Position numbers and translations under genes: made by a program
Assembly (NCBI GenBank): GCA_016785225.1
Contig: JAFBJZ010000512.1
Coordinates: 4,377,001 to 4,441,000 of the forward strand
From: Psettodes erumei
Taxonomy: Eukaryota > Chordata > Actinopteri > Pleuronectiformes > Psettodidae
DNA: 64,000 nt
Direction: 5' to 3'
Notes under the pieces: generated by a model
Databases searched by the model: none
What the model was told of the DNA's origin: nothing
Seen by the model: the letters and a program-made list of their open reading frames with translations, nothing else
Shown here: one piece after another, positions 48,901-61,300 of the stretch
Position numbering within the stretch: position 1 is the stretch's first letter
Layout: each line of letters begins with the position of its first letter

Positions 48901-51289
48901 CTTGGCGGGGCTGTGCCAGCGGCTGGTGGAGGGCGAGGGTGAGGAGGGAGGCGAGTCGTGAGAGAAGGTTCCCGCTCTTGCCGTTGCAGCCGTTCGCTCT
49001 TTCCTCCTGCCCCCTGGTTCTTTCTTTTAAAGAGCTTGAGTCATGCTCTGTGGAAATGAAACGGCTGCGGGTCCACGCTCCCCCTGGAAAATAAACGACA
49101 CAAACCTGGCATTAGAGCCACGGCTAAAGATGAGTCCCCTTGTCAGCATTTTAGTTTCGAAATGCGACTATACCCGGGCTTGTGATGATCCTGGCTTTTC
49201 TCAGCCAAAACCTCAACTCATTTGGTAACCAAAGCGAATCAGCGAGTCACGTGATCCCGAGCGTTTACGCAAAAGCGAAAGAGGAATTTGGATTTTTTGG
49301 CGAACCACAATGCGACAACTGCCCTGCGCTTCAACTCTGCCTCGCTCCCTCCCGGCAAGTCCTGTCCACCAGCGCACGGCTGACGGTCACATCCTGTCGG
49401 GTGTTAAAAAAGAGAGTAAAAAAGAAAAGCGAAAAAGGAAGCAGAGGGCTGGAGGAAAAAAGAAACGGAGGAAAACGAGCAAAAAAATGAAAAAAGAAAA
49501 AAAAAGATTTCGGAAAGAGACGAAAGCCTGTGGGGAGAGAGAGCGTCTCTGACAGACGTGAACGACACTAAGTGCGAGAGGGGGTGTGAGAGGTTTCTGG
49601 ATGAGCGTGTGTGTGTGTGTGTGTGTGTGACAGGGTACGAGCCACTGGGCAGGAGGTGGCAGCCGAGAGAGGTCAAGGATCCGCGATGTCAGATTTCGCT
49701 CAGATGGGTTGTCACATAAACGGGTGAGAGGCGTGTGCACCGTTTGGGTGCGTTTCTGTTTCCTTTTAAATCGTTCCTCTCACTTCCTGGTTTCCGTACT
49801 GTCCGCGGCACGCATGGCCGCACGCTCACTGCGAAACTACAGAGGGCTGGCGACGTGGCAGACGCTGGCAGAGTTTGGGAGCTGTCCAAAGTTCTGAAGG
49901 GAGACCACCGCTAAGGTTACCTCGTCGCCGCGGCCGACGGGCCTCCTGTTGCCACCGGGCCTCCGCCGCGCTCAACCCCGCGCAAGCCGACACCTTCTAC
50001 AGCGACGACATTATCGACTGCAAAGTTCTCTGACTTGACTTTGGGTTATTGAGGTCCAAAAAATTTAAATTAAAAAAAATTGGAGATCAGAGATGAGCCC
50101 AGTGCACGGTGACGTTCCTGTTCCCGTTGAGTCCGTCAACTGTCTCTGCGGTTTCGCAGGTGGCCCTGAACGCCTCCTGTGGAAAAAGGGTGCGAGCGGG
50201 CGCGCGCACATTTGGCAGCTATTCATTATCCAACACGAGGGAGAGGCTCAGACACACACCGCACCTAACCCCCCCCCAACACACTCATCCCGTCAAGAGT
50301 CCCCTTCAAGGCTCATAAATAAATCAGAGGTTTTACCAGCAGTGCTACGCCCAGACTACCATCTGCTCCCCGTGGGACGCAGCGCCGTCGTTCAGGTCCC
50401 GGTGTCCTGTTACCGGGCCAGGGATGCCTCGCTTCATCAAAGGACACTGCAGCTTGCCAAACCCGCACCTGCCGCAGACGTTTCATCCCGCCGCACGCCC
50501 CGTCATCCAGCGTCTGCGCGTTGCTCTGACGGTCTCTCGTAATTCTTTTTTTTTTTTTTTGCAGAAAGGTCGGTGACACGCAAAGCACAGAGGAGCGTCG
50601 GGTTCGACTAGGGTAAACAATCTATCAGGCGGCCGGAGCGAAAGAATTCCCAGAGCGGGTTGCCAGACAGATTTTCGGCTTCTTCCGCGGCTGTTTTTTC
50701 ATGACGATGAACAAGAGATGTGGGTCTGGTGGGAAGCGAAATAAAAAAAAAAAAAAAAGAAAGAAAGACCGGAAGGAGGGCCTGAATGGCTTCGAATGAA
50801 AAAAAAATGCGCTCACCATTTTACGAACCATAAAAAACACACCCGAACCCACTTAAAGTAAAGAAAAAGACTTATCGGCTCGGTGATGAGCGTTTTCATT
50901 GGTTAGACCCTCCCCTGCCGGTAAGCGCACGCCTAGGTTGTGACATTTGTATCGGGAAACGAAGATTAGAGGTTTGGTTGTACGCAAGTGCAATGACAAT
51001 AAGTTGAATTGAATGGAATCAACAAATCATTATCAATATAGCAATATTGTGTTCGGATTAACTCGCTCTGGCTGACCAACCGACTCGCGCCAAAACACAT
51101 TGGGTCGACAACCGAGAAACGCTACAAAGCGTTTGGCGTCATGGCTTCTTAAACAAGCGACGCTGAGTCCAAAAGTTGCTGCGATGGGTTCTCCGCCAAA
51201 CAGCGCGCTAATCGTTTTATTGGTGATAGTAGGACCTATCAGTGGGGAGCGCCATTGCGTGCAGCACCAGGCACAGATAAGGAGACGCA

Positions 51290-51560
51290 GTCCCCCGAGG
51301 GGAGGGAGGGGAGGGGCCCGGCGCTCGTCGAACCTGTGGGGGGGGGGCGTCTGCTCCGCCCGTGACCGAAACCGCTTCGGCGGCATAACTCGCGCGCGTC
51401 GTTCGCCGCCCCGGAGCGCCGACCGAGAACAGCCGGGCTGCGGCTCTCTGAGAGCTCAGGACCCCCGACCTGACGAACGAGTCGCAGCTCTCTCGTCTCC
51501 GAGCCGAAGCTCGCTCACAACTCGAGCGGGCTGGACTCTTAATCTTTTACTTTAAGAGGA
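51290..51560. promoter_or_regulatory. CpG-dense patch, possible acsl3 promoter
   Basis: There is a high density of CG dinucleotides (for example CGCGCGCGTCGTTCGCCGCC near 51390) compared with the AT-rich flank near farsb. It lies 2.4 kb upstream of the acsl3 start codon. Promoter activity is inferred from composition only. Confidence 0.3.
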
Positions 51561-51894
51561 ACGTGACCGCAATGTGCAAACTTTGCGGTTGCCTAACAGG
51601 CGGCTTTACACAACAGGCCGGCACTTTTCAGGCGGCCTCCGCTCCCCGGCTTAATTGAGTAATATCGTGGCATGCGCTACGTAGCAGTGGGGTGAGCAGG
51701 CGCGTGTGTGTGTGTGGGAATCGTTGCTTCCTGGAGAGACTGCGTGAATGGGGTCTTTTGTGCGCCGACGTCATCGCGCTTTCACCCACTCGCCGTGAGC
51801 GGGCGGGCTGAGGTCTTGCAGGAGATTCAACGTGGCCATTGTGGCGAGACGACGCGCCGACGCGCGATTCGGGTCCCGAGGGTCAGGCTCTCTG

Positions 51895-51918
51895 TGTGTG
51901 TGTGTGTGTGTGTGTGTG
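51895..51918. repeat. (GT)n microsatellite
   Basis: About 12 GT units are seen directly. Confidence 0.9.
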
Positions 51919-52149
51919 AACAGAGCGAGGAGGTGTGCACGTGGTGCGTTGGTACGCGTGGGTGCGGAACAGTCGTCGCACACACGCGGCGGATTCGTCC
52001 GTTTCTAATCGCGCAATAACGGGCCGCTTGCGAAACGACTGAGGAGTTTTAAGTGTGAGCGTGAAAGCACAAAACACAATTGGTTGGATTATGCGGATCA
52101 GGCCGCAGCTTTCGCGCTTTTTTTACGCGGTGGCACTCCGACCGATCGC

Positions 52150-52430
52150 CGGCGCGTTGGTTGGCGTCGTCGCCCCAACGCGGGACGGTTGTCGGTTCGA
52201 GCCCCGGTTCAGGCGGGGCCCTTATTTCACGGCGTTCTCCCCACGCCCGTGCGAGTCTTCTCGAGGCGCTCCAACTTCCTCGTGCTGCTTAGGTTGAGAA
52301 TTTGGCCGCAGGTGCGACACCGAGTGCGAACGGTTGTTTGCCCCCGTGCGTGGGCCCTGCGACGGACCTGCAGCCACCTGTCCGGGCTTGCACCCCGCCC
52401 CTGAGACGTACTAGCGGCCATAGCACGCGG
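52150..52430 (+). mobile_element. SINE-like interspersed repeat with a Pol III B-box-like site
   Basis: A diverged copy of an abundant teleost repeat. It has GGTTCGAGCCC (B-box-like) at 52194-52204, then GGCGTTCTCCCCACGCCCGTG, quoted in part as GTTCTCCCCACGCCCGTG, then CCAACTTCCTCGTGCTG. CGAACGGTTGTTTGCCCC, CCCTGCGACGGACCTGCAG and CACCTGTCCGGGCTTGCACC follow, and it ends with a GGACAGATGGAT tail. These blocks occur in the same order in the consensus I remember. It is unusually CpG-rich for an old copy. Confidence 0.65.
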
Positions 52431-53642
52431 ACAGATGGATATTTGAGCTCATGCCTGACTCAGCGGGTATTGTTACAGGTGGAATGAGAAAAGCAGATAG
52501 ACTCTTATCGTTTCCCCATGTTTACTCAACAGCCCGAGATATCACGAATATGATTTTTTTTTCTTTGTTGTTTTCTTAGCACGTGGTGCTACCCCCTGAT
52601 GGACCTGCATCATTCGATAACCCTGGCCCTTGTTCACTTCAGCTGTGTAAACAGCGCCGAGCGGCCTGAGGTCGTGAAAGTTGAGGCGACTCTGGCCTTT
52701 AAACGCAGGCCGCGATACACTGCGCTGTATTTGTTTGCACTGCTTAACTGCGTAAACGTGTCTCCTGCAGGAAATATAATAAAGTGTCTATGAAAGTTCG
52801 CTTGCGTTGAAAGAGTAAACGAGGGTGCAGCAACACTTAAAACACATGCGGCACTAAAGCTTGATCATCGGGGGGGAGTGGACGTCTCACCGCCTAGTGC
52901 TGAGGTCTCGGCGGCGAGACGTTCAAAGCGCAACTGCGCTCCCTTTAGTCAAACGCGCCGCAATGGCAAGGTAACTTCCGGTTTGGAGTTTCACAACAAA
53001 ACACTTTACGCGAGCGTTGTAACGCTTCTTACATTCCGCGAATAAAATTCCATCGGCGTGGACAGCAAAACATTTCTTGGGGCACTTTCTGTGGAATTTG
53101 AATCACCAAATTTGATCCGAAACTAATCCAGCCCACAGAAAACAGAAGTGCGAACGCCTCACAACACAAGTGACAGTGACAAAAAAAAACATAATTTATA
53201 AGAATCGTAATTAAGAATTACATTACGCTCTCAATTTTGCAGACACGTTGTAGCGAGCGGGACTTTCTACACTTTTGGCTAAGTTGTACACTCAGTATTG
53301 AAGTGAATCTTCGGAAGACAGAAAGCCCGACGTTGTAATTTCCCGAAGGAACGGTCCGCTCCGTACTTCAGGGCTGGTCCCCGCGTATCTCCGGCGGCTT
53401 GACGCACCTGCAGCATCCCGCACATCTGGGCGTGAAGGCGCATCGCGGAACGGGCGCCGGTGTGGCAGAAGAACTCACCGGTGAATGTTTTTCCGCTCCC
53501 GGCCGTCAGCAACAGCGCAGAGAGAGCCGGCGTCGTAGCGCTCTGTGCGTGCGAGAGAATTTATCCATGGGCTCTTAATTTGTCCCGTCGACAGCGCGCG
53601 CACTCCCGTCCGCAGTACGGAAGTATTTGGGAGGTGATGGTG

Positions 53643-53675
53643 GTGCGCGCGCGCGCGCGCGTGTGTGTGTGTGCG
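53643..53675. repeat. Alternating (GC)n(GT)n tract, Z-DNA candidate
   Basis: About 33 bp of strict purine-pyrimidine alternation: roughly eight GC steps followed by six GT steps. Such sequences can adopt left-handed Z-DNA under negative supercoiling. It lies 1.6 kb upstream of farsb. Confidence 0.85.
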
Positions 53676-55316
53676 TTGGGTGGGGTGGTGGTGGGTGGGG
53701 GGGAATCGTCATTCCCTGCGTTATGATTGGACTCGTGGAGGTGGCGCGTGCTAGGGGAAGGGCCAGATGGAAGGAGGGCTCGAGGTGACTGCACGGGTTA
53801 CTGACGGTCAGATCAGGCCACGCGCACGCCAGACACACACGCACGCGCGCGCAATTCGCGAGTATCAGGCTAATAAAGAGGTTGCGACAGGAAACACAGA
53901 TGCAACGCTTTCCCATGCTCCCGGTCTTGTGAAAGTTAAAGAATAAATAATTACTGTAGACATGAGTTTGTTTTTTCCGGCTCTGCTCCACAGGCATGCA
54001 CATTGCACAGCCGGGGTACTTGACTGTCAAAACACTGGCATTGCTTTAATGCAAATGTCGATGACGCCACAGGTCCTTGTGAAAAACGTACCTTCCTCAT
54101 TCCTTCCCCCCAGACTCAGAGCGCACTTGTCACCCAGGTTTTCTCGAGCTATGTTAGAATTTGACCTGGGAACTTAATGACATCCAATTCTGGACATACC
54201 ATACTGGTGCATGATGAAAATAATACTGGGTTGAAAGAGGGGAGTGCAGTTTATTTGATGTAACTGGAATTTCTTTACGGAGATTTCAATGTATCTGTTA
54301 TCAGTTTTAACCAGATGAGTCAAGCACATTCATTCACATTTAGAATTTGAACATCATTTGTTTTTTTGTGGCAGTCTCAAAGCAGTCATTGGAATTTTTT
54401 TTTTGATAATACAAATATTAGATGTCATACTGTTCTAATGGAAAAAGTCTTGATTGTGTGCGATGAATCTTGATCCTGTCTGTATCATTATTTGAAGCAC
54501 ATTTATTCTTTCTTGCCCTCCTGCTTAATGTGCACGTTCATTTTCTTGTCTAAAATCCTTGAAAATGCACATTCTGTGTCGCAACTTTTAGACATGCAGG
54601 ATGATAGAAATATAATTGACAGCTTCCACTCAGCTTCCAGGAACTGAGACTACTCTCCTTAAAACCATCTTTAAATTTTTTTTTTTTAAATGCATGTTGA
54701 TTCAGGTGAGAAGACTGTACTCCCCTGATATACATTATTGGTCCTATTGGTGATGTTCTTTCTCATGTTCTTCTATACAGTTATTTCTCAAACAAATTAA
54801 TCATTAAAAAAAATATATATATATATTTCTTCAATGCTCATAAGTGAAGGGACCCCTGATATATTGTGTTGTCCATGTAACATACATAACTGCATAGCAT
54901 GTTGTGACAGCTGAATTGAACTCAACAGTTTAAGTGACATGATGTCCTATAAATAGTTATTGTAGTTATGACAACTGTTTGTTAATTTGCATATTGGTTG
55001 GATCTCTTCTAATTTTTAAATACTAATTTTCAAGGTGTTTTTGCTTCACTGGAGCGCATGCTGTAATTTATTATTTTTTTAATGTATTCCTTTTATCTCT
55101 GTGCCAATTAAATCAAACGTCAGCATTCATTTAATCTGTAGTAATTAGTCAATTAATTTAAACATGTAATTTGTTTAGACGTCATCTAAATTGGAAATTG
55201 GAAATTACACAGGCTACGGGACGAACTTCACCGCTTTTCAATCAGGCGTCGCGGAGACGGCCTCAGCTGGCGGCTGGGGTCCTTTCGCGCTGCGCTGGGG
55301 AGGATTAGCTGCCAAC

Positions 55317-58300
55317 ATGCCGACTGTCGGAGTAAAAAGGGATCTTCTCTTCAAAGCTTTGGGCAGAACGTACAGTGAGTCGTGTTTACCGCATTTACAA
55401 GACATGGACAACCAGTCTGTATGTTTATCAAATGCATCACTTCGTTTTCAAAGACAGAGAAAGTCAGAGGACTGTCTGAACTCGTTGCCAGGCAGTTAGC
55501 ACAGCAGCAGCAGCAGCAGCAGCAGCGTCTAACGAGCTGCTAATTTTAACGATCTACCCAGCTTTACTGTGTTTATATTGAATGAAAAAACAATAATGGA
55601 AACTCGTTCGTTCCGAATATTAATTTAAATAGCTGTTAATCTTTATTATATTATAATATTTTGAAAAGAAAGTACTGACATCTCTGGACTGGACGTCAAC
55701 GTGATTGCATCATTTCCCCCGGCTCCTGTCATTTAAATCTGAGCCGAGCGCTGTTCAGGAGAAGCAACGGGGAGCACATGGAGCAGTTTTTAATAATGCC
55801 TGTTTGTTGTTTGTTTAAGCTGACGAGGAGTTTGACGAGCTGTGCTTCGAATTTGGGCTGGAGCTGGATGAAATTGTGAGTAAACGACTTCACGTGAGAT
55901 CGGCTCTCGTAATAAGTAGCTACTGAGTGATTACAGTAGACCTCACTCGTGGTGTGCGTTTTGATCTGTCGCAGCACGGACCCGTGATGGTTTGTGAGAA
56001 AGGTCTGAACCGTGACACGTAGACATCACACCGCTCTGCCTCCGTTACAGACCTCAGAGAAAGAGATAATCAGCCGAGAGCAGGGCGACTCCAAGGCATC
56101 AGGAGCGTCTGAAATCATCCTGTACAAGATCGACGTACCGGCTAACCGCTATGACCTGCTGTGTCTGGAGGGCCTGGTCCGCGGACTCCAGGTCTTCAAA
56201 AATAAGTGAGTGGCATTCAGTGACTTGATAGACTGGGAACAAAATTCAAGGCCCTTTATGGCAATGTTTGTTTGCGGCATGAACGAATCTCCTTCTTAAC
56301 ATGATGTGATATCCTATTGCAGGCATAGCATACACAGGCTTGCTTCACTGTTGCTATTGGAGATTGCATTTGTTTTACAGGTTGGAGGCACCTCGCTTCA
56401 GACGTGTCAGCCCCATCAGCGGCGAGCCTCAGAGGCTGATCATCACTAAGGAGGTGGGTGGAGATTTTATCACCGGTGGCTCGATGCTCCGATTTTTGCT
56501 CCCCTTTACAAATCAAATAAATCTGGGGTTTGCTGCGGTTCATCGGTCGGCGTTCCCCTCTGTGCAGACGGCAGCGGTGCGACCCCACGCGGTGGCAGCG
56601 GTGTTGAGGAACATCACCTTCACGCAGGAGCGTTACGACAGCTTCATCGAGCTGCAGGACAAACTCCACCAAAACATCTGCAGGTCAGACCTCGTTCAAA
56701 ACTACTGTCACCTGTGCAAAGTGTTGGTGTAGCCACTTTTATACACTCTTCGCCGCCACGTTAAAAGATTGAGCACTGGAGCAAAGAACAGAACGCTCAC
56801 GTCCTTCATAAAGCAGTTGTTGTTCAACCAGTGACTGTGTTTTGTGAAGGAAGAGGAGCCTGGTGGCGATCGGCACGCACGACCTGGACACCATCAGCGG
56901 CCCTTTCACGTACACGGCCAAGCCCCCGGGAGACATCTGCTTCAAACCCCTCAACCAGACCAAGGAGTTCACCGCCGTCGAGCTCATGAGCCTCTACAAG
57001 GTGCGCAGCCAACCCCCCGGACGTCGGTCGCGTGAGCGTCTCTAATCCCCTCTCCTGTTTTTCGGTGCCTAACCCGGCGTTGTCCTCCCGGTGCACGCAG
57101 ACGGACAGCCACCTGAGGCATTACCTTCACATTATCGAGGACAAGCCCGTGTACCCCGTCATCTACGACAGCAACGGCGTCGTCCTGTCCATGCCGCCCA
57201 TCATCAACGGCGAGTACCGCCCCTGTCCTCGTTTCCGGGTTTATTTTCTGGTCTCGTTACACGCTCAATTATGGAAAAAATATCAGAGGAAAATATTTTC
57301 AATAATGAAAGATAATGAAATGCTTCCTGTCTTGAAAGTGAACGTTTTTCTTTTTTTTTTTCCTTTTTCCAGGGGAGCATTCGAAAATCAGCCTTAAAAC
57401 AAAGAACGTCTTCATTGAGTGCACAGCCACAGATGTGACCAAGGTACAAACCGGGTGGGGGCAAAACACTTTTATCACCGTCGTGTCGAGAGTCTGACTT
57501 GAACTTTTCTCTCCAGGCGAAGATTGTCCTGGACATGATGGTGACCATGTTCAGCGAGTATTGTTCGCAGCCTTTCACGTAAGTCGCGCGTCTTGCCGCA
57601 GCCCCGACGACAACTGGGATTTCAGCATTCTGGGGAGGTGATGATGAGATGTGACGGCTCACTCACCTTTTTCAACCTCGTGTTCGCTTTGTGCTGCCGA
57701 ACGAGACCCCGCTTTGACTTTACACTTTGTGGATTTGTGTCACATGCCCTGTGTTCAGGATATCGATTCGTTCGCTTCCTCTTCAAAATAAGTGATGGAA
57801 GCATTCTTTTTTAAAAGGCCAATAATGATATTTTCATCTCTCTGCTGCTCTTTCAGGGTGGAGGAGGCCGAGGTGGTGTACCAAGATGGCAAGACCTGCA
57901 TATATCCGGTACCGGCCTTCACTTAAATCATGTTGAACTCGATCATGTCTGTTTGAATTAGTTTTTTTTTTTAATTTGATGTGAAATTCTCCTGTCTCCT
58001 AATGCTCTGCTGGGTTTTTTTTTTTGCTTTGTTTTTTTTTCCTGGTTCGCACTTCAGGAGCTGGCTTACCGGAAGGAAAAGCTGTCCAGCGAGTTCATCA
58101 ACCGCAAAGTTGGCATCAAGTGAGTTTATGGTTTCAGTTTGCTTAATAGAGCCTAAAGAAACCCAAAAACCATACTGTTAAATCAATGCTCCAATTAATT
58201 AGTGTTGATTTTAAAAAAAACAAACAAAAAAACTTCAGATGTTTTTTTTCTCAGACACCTGGACACATGAGTTCCTCATCAACTTTATTTTAATTTCTAA

Positions 58301-61300
58301 CGTCCTTCCTGACAGCAAGTCGACAGAGGAGATCGCCCAGCTGCTGACCAGGATGTGCCTGCGCTCCCAGGCGACCGGCGTCGGCGACGAGATCGAGGTG
58401 GAGATCCCGCCCACGCGCTCGGACGTCATCCACGCCTGCGACATCATGGAGGACGCCGCCATCGCCTACGGCTTCAACAACATCGCCCGCACCACACCGC
58501 GCACCTACACCGTGGCCAACCAGGTACCCCTGGTTTTCCTCTGTGTTTTTTGTGCATCTCTGCAACGGAATGCGACTGGATCTCATTAACGGCGTTGTGC
58601 GCGCTTACCTTTTTTATACGTTCGCAGTTCCCACTGAATAAACTGACAGAGCTGCTGAGACAAGACCTGGCAGCTGCTGGATTCACAGAAGCCCTCAACT
58701 TTGCCCTGGTACGAAGGAGAAACAGTCAGAACTAGAAAGACCGTTTAAAAAAAAAAAAAAAATTAGTTTAAAAACGCTCCAATGAATGCCTCTCCGCTCT
58801 CTTCCTGTAGTGTTCCCAAGAAGACATAGCAGACAAGCTTGGGAAGAAGATCTCAGAAACCAAGGCGGCCCACATCTCCAACCCGAAGACAGCTGAGTTC
58901 CAGGTAAAGGCGAAAATAACAGAGCTGCTGGCATCTGCAAAAAAACGCTGCAATGTTTTCTTCAAGCTACAGAGTCATAATCCCAAAGCATACATGTGTT
59001 TAGTGTGCGCGTCGCACATACCCGACTAATGCCATATTGCGTTGCGTGTGCTTCGTGGAGGTCACAATGTAGTTCTGTTCTGAAAAATGCAAATAATGTC
59101 CAAACGACTTGGATGCTGGGGTGTTATTTTTCCAGAAGAGGGCGCCATCCCCCCTCCCTAGCAGACTGGAGTCATTTCTCCCAAATTTACTCCATTTCTC
59201 CACCAGGTGGCACGCACCACCTTGCTGCCGGGCCTCCTGAAAACCATCGCCGCCAACCGGAAGATGCCCCTTCCCCTCAAACTGTTTGAGATATCGGACG
59301 TGGTGCTGAAGGACGAGACCAAAGGTGTGTGTCCGCGCGCGTGAGAAGCGGCGGTGATCGTCGCGCGGCGTTGTGTCTCGGAGACTCGGTTGAGTTTCCA
59401 CAACAATGCGCTCGCGCTCGTTACATCAGAAGAAGCATGACATCTGCTGGCAGCTGTGTTTTTAATTTAAAAAAAAACAACAACCCAGCATTGCCTTGAT
59501 GTATTAGTAACTCATTGGTATGGCCTTTTCACGATGCCCCCCCCTCCATACCAGATGTCGGGGCAAGGAACAGCCGGCGCTTCTGTGCCGTGTACTATAA
59601 CAAGAGCCCGGGCTTCGAGGTGATCCACGGCCTGCTGGACCGAACCATGCAACTGCTGGAGGTGAAGTCGGCCCGCGGCGACGGCTACCACATCCAGGCG
59701 GCGGACGGTAAGAGTCCTGGGAGGGGAGGGGAGGGATGGATGGATGGATGGATGGACGGATGTACGCTGACGTTCGGGACCAGAGGAAAGTACTTAAGAG
59801 CTATTTGAGACGATAAATATCTTAAGACTGGATTTAATCCCCCAGTGACAGATTTTACCCCCCCCCGCATTATCCAGAGCGTGTTTACGCCCCGGTAGAG
59901 TAAATAAATCTGGGTCACACGCGGTGAAAAGGAAGATGATGTGAATCCAGCCTGTGTGACGAGCAGCTGTTGCGTTTGTTAACCGGACGTCGCGTGCCCG
60001 TTTCACCGAGGGGGGCACGGTTTCCATGGCAGCGACGGGCGGAATTATTCCCGTTTCCACTCGAATTTCACTTGTGAGATCATTCCAGGCGGGTGGTCGA
60101 GACAAACGGGCTCCGAACGTGTTTTCGCAAACAGATACTGACCTCTGACACCACGGTTCGGATGACTCGGCAACCGTCCGCGCCGTTGTTTTTTTAGCGG
60201 CGGAAATTAGCGGGCGGATTGAGCTCAGTAAAGAGAATGAAATGGAGCGGTACCACAGAACTCGCGACGGTGAGCGGTGTCAGATTCCAAACAGCGGGAG
60301 TGCGGGTCATCCTGACGCCCTTCGTCAGTTACGTTGAGACAGGATTCGTTTACCCGCTTGCGGCGCCCGGCGCTGTTGTCACTGATTCTTCGACCGCGAG
60401 CGACATCGTCGACGTTGCCCCTCCGTGCGATTGAACCGTGGAGATTTCATCATGGCCTGAAACCGCGAGATGATGGCCCAAGGTTGTTCTACAAGTGGGC
60501 AGACGCACCCCACCCCATCCCCAATCCCCAATCCCCCAATCCAACAATCCAACATCACAAAGGTGCAGGCAGGGATTTGCGAGGCTATCGGACCGTCTGA
60601 CGATCAGCTCTGAGGGAGCGCGCCGGGCCTTGATGCGGTCGACGCAGCTTCTCGCGGCGCCAGCTGGCCACTCCCCCAGTTGCGGGACGTCGCCGCATTT
60701 TAATGAAGTTTTTTTTTTAGTCCAGACAGTGGGCGACAGAAACATTGGCGGTCTCTAACGCAAACGAGCGACTTAACGGTGTCGCAGCAGAACACATTAG
60801 CAGCGAGTCCATCGGATTGTTTCCGAGCCCTAAAGTGCAAAGTGCTTGAGAGTACTAACGTTACCGAGGAAAAACGTTCTGTCCGGTAAAGTTACGCCTT
60901 GATCGCCGGCGATGACGCGTGCCTCTTAAGCCGCATGTAAAAGGCAGAGAGCAGGGAAGCGGTTGGGTTTCGTCCCTCCCGCCCTTGAGACCCCGCGATC
61001 GGGAGCCCGGAAGGTCTGACATTGCGTTTTTTGGCTCCCGACGAGACATCATCGGAGTTTTTGGATTCCTCTCTCGCTCCCTCCTTCCTCCTTCTGTACT
61101 TCCTGTCTGAACCCCCCCCCCCCTTGGTTGCGCACCCCCAAGGTCACGCCACGGGGACGGCTGCTCTGGCTCCGCTCTCCCATCCAGACTGCAAATCGAT
61201 GTGCTCGAGTGTCAGGGGATGGGAGAGGAGAGGGGGGGCGGCGGCGGGTGGGGGGGGGTTGTCGGAAGAAGAGTGGGAGACTGGCGCGGGAGTAACGTCA

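Larger units (their letters stand above)
48901..55316. other. acsl3-farsb divergent intergenic region
   Basis: This region lies between two divergently transcribed genes and should contain both promoters and the acsl3 5'UTR exons. It is GC- and CpG-rich between about 49900 and 53700, especially 51290-51560, and sharply AT-rich from about 54180 to 55190. It holds a SINE-like repeat (52150-52430), an alternating purine-pyrimidine tract (53643-53675) and several GT repeats. No coding exon is recognised. Confidence 0.5.

Noticed and set aside
48340..48942. 200-codon + strand open frame over acsl3 exon 1
   Set aside because: It is antisense to a certain coding exon with high GC; codon shadow only.
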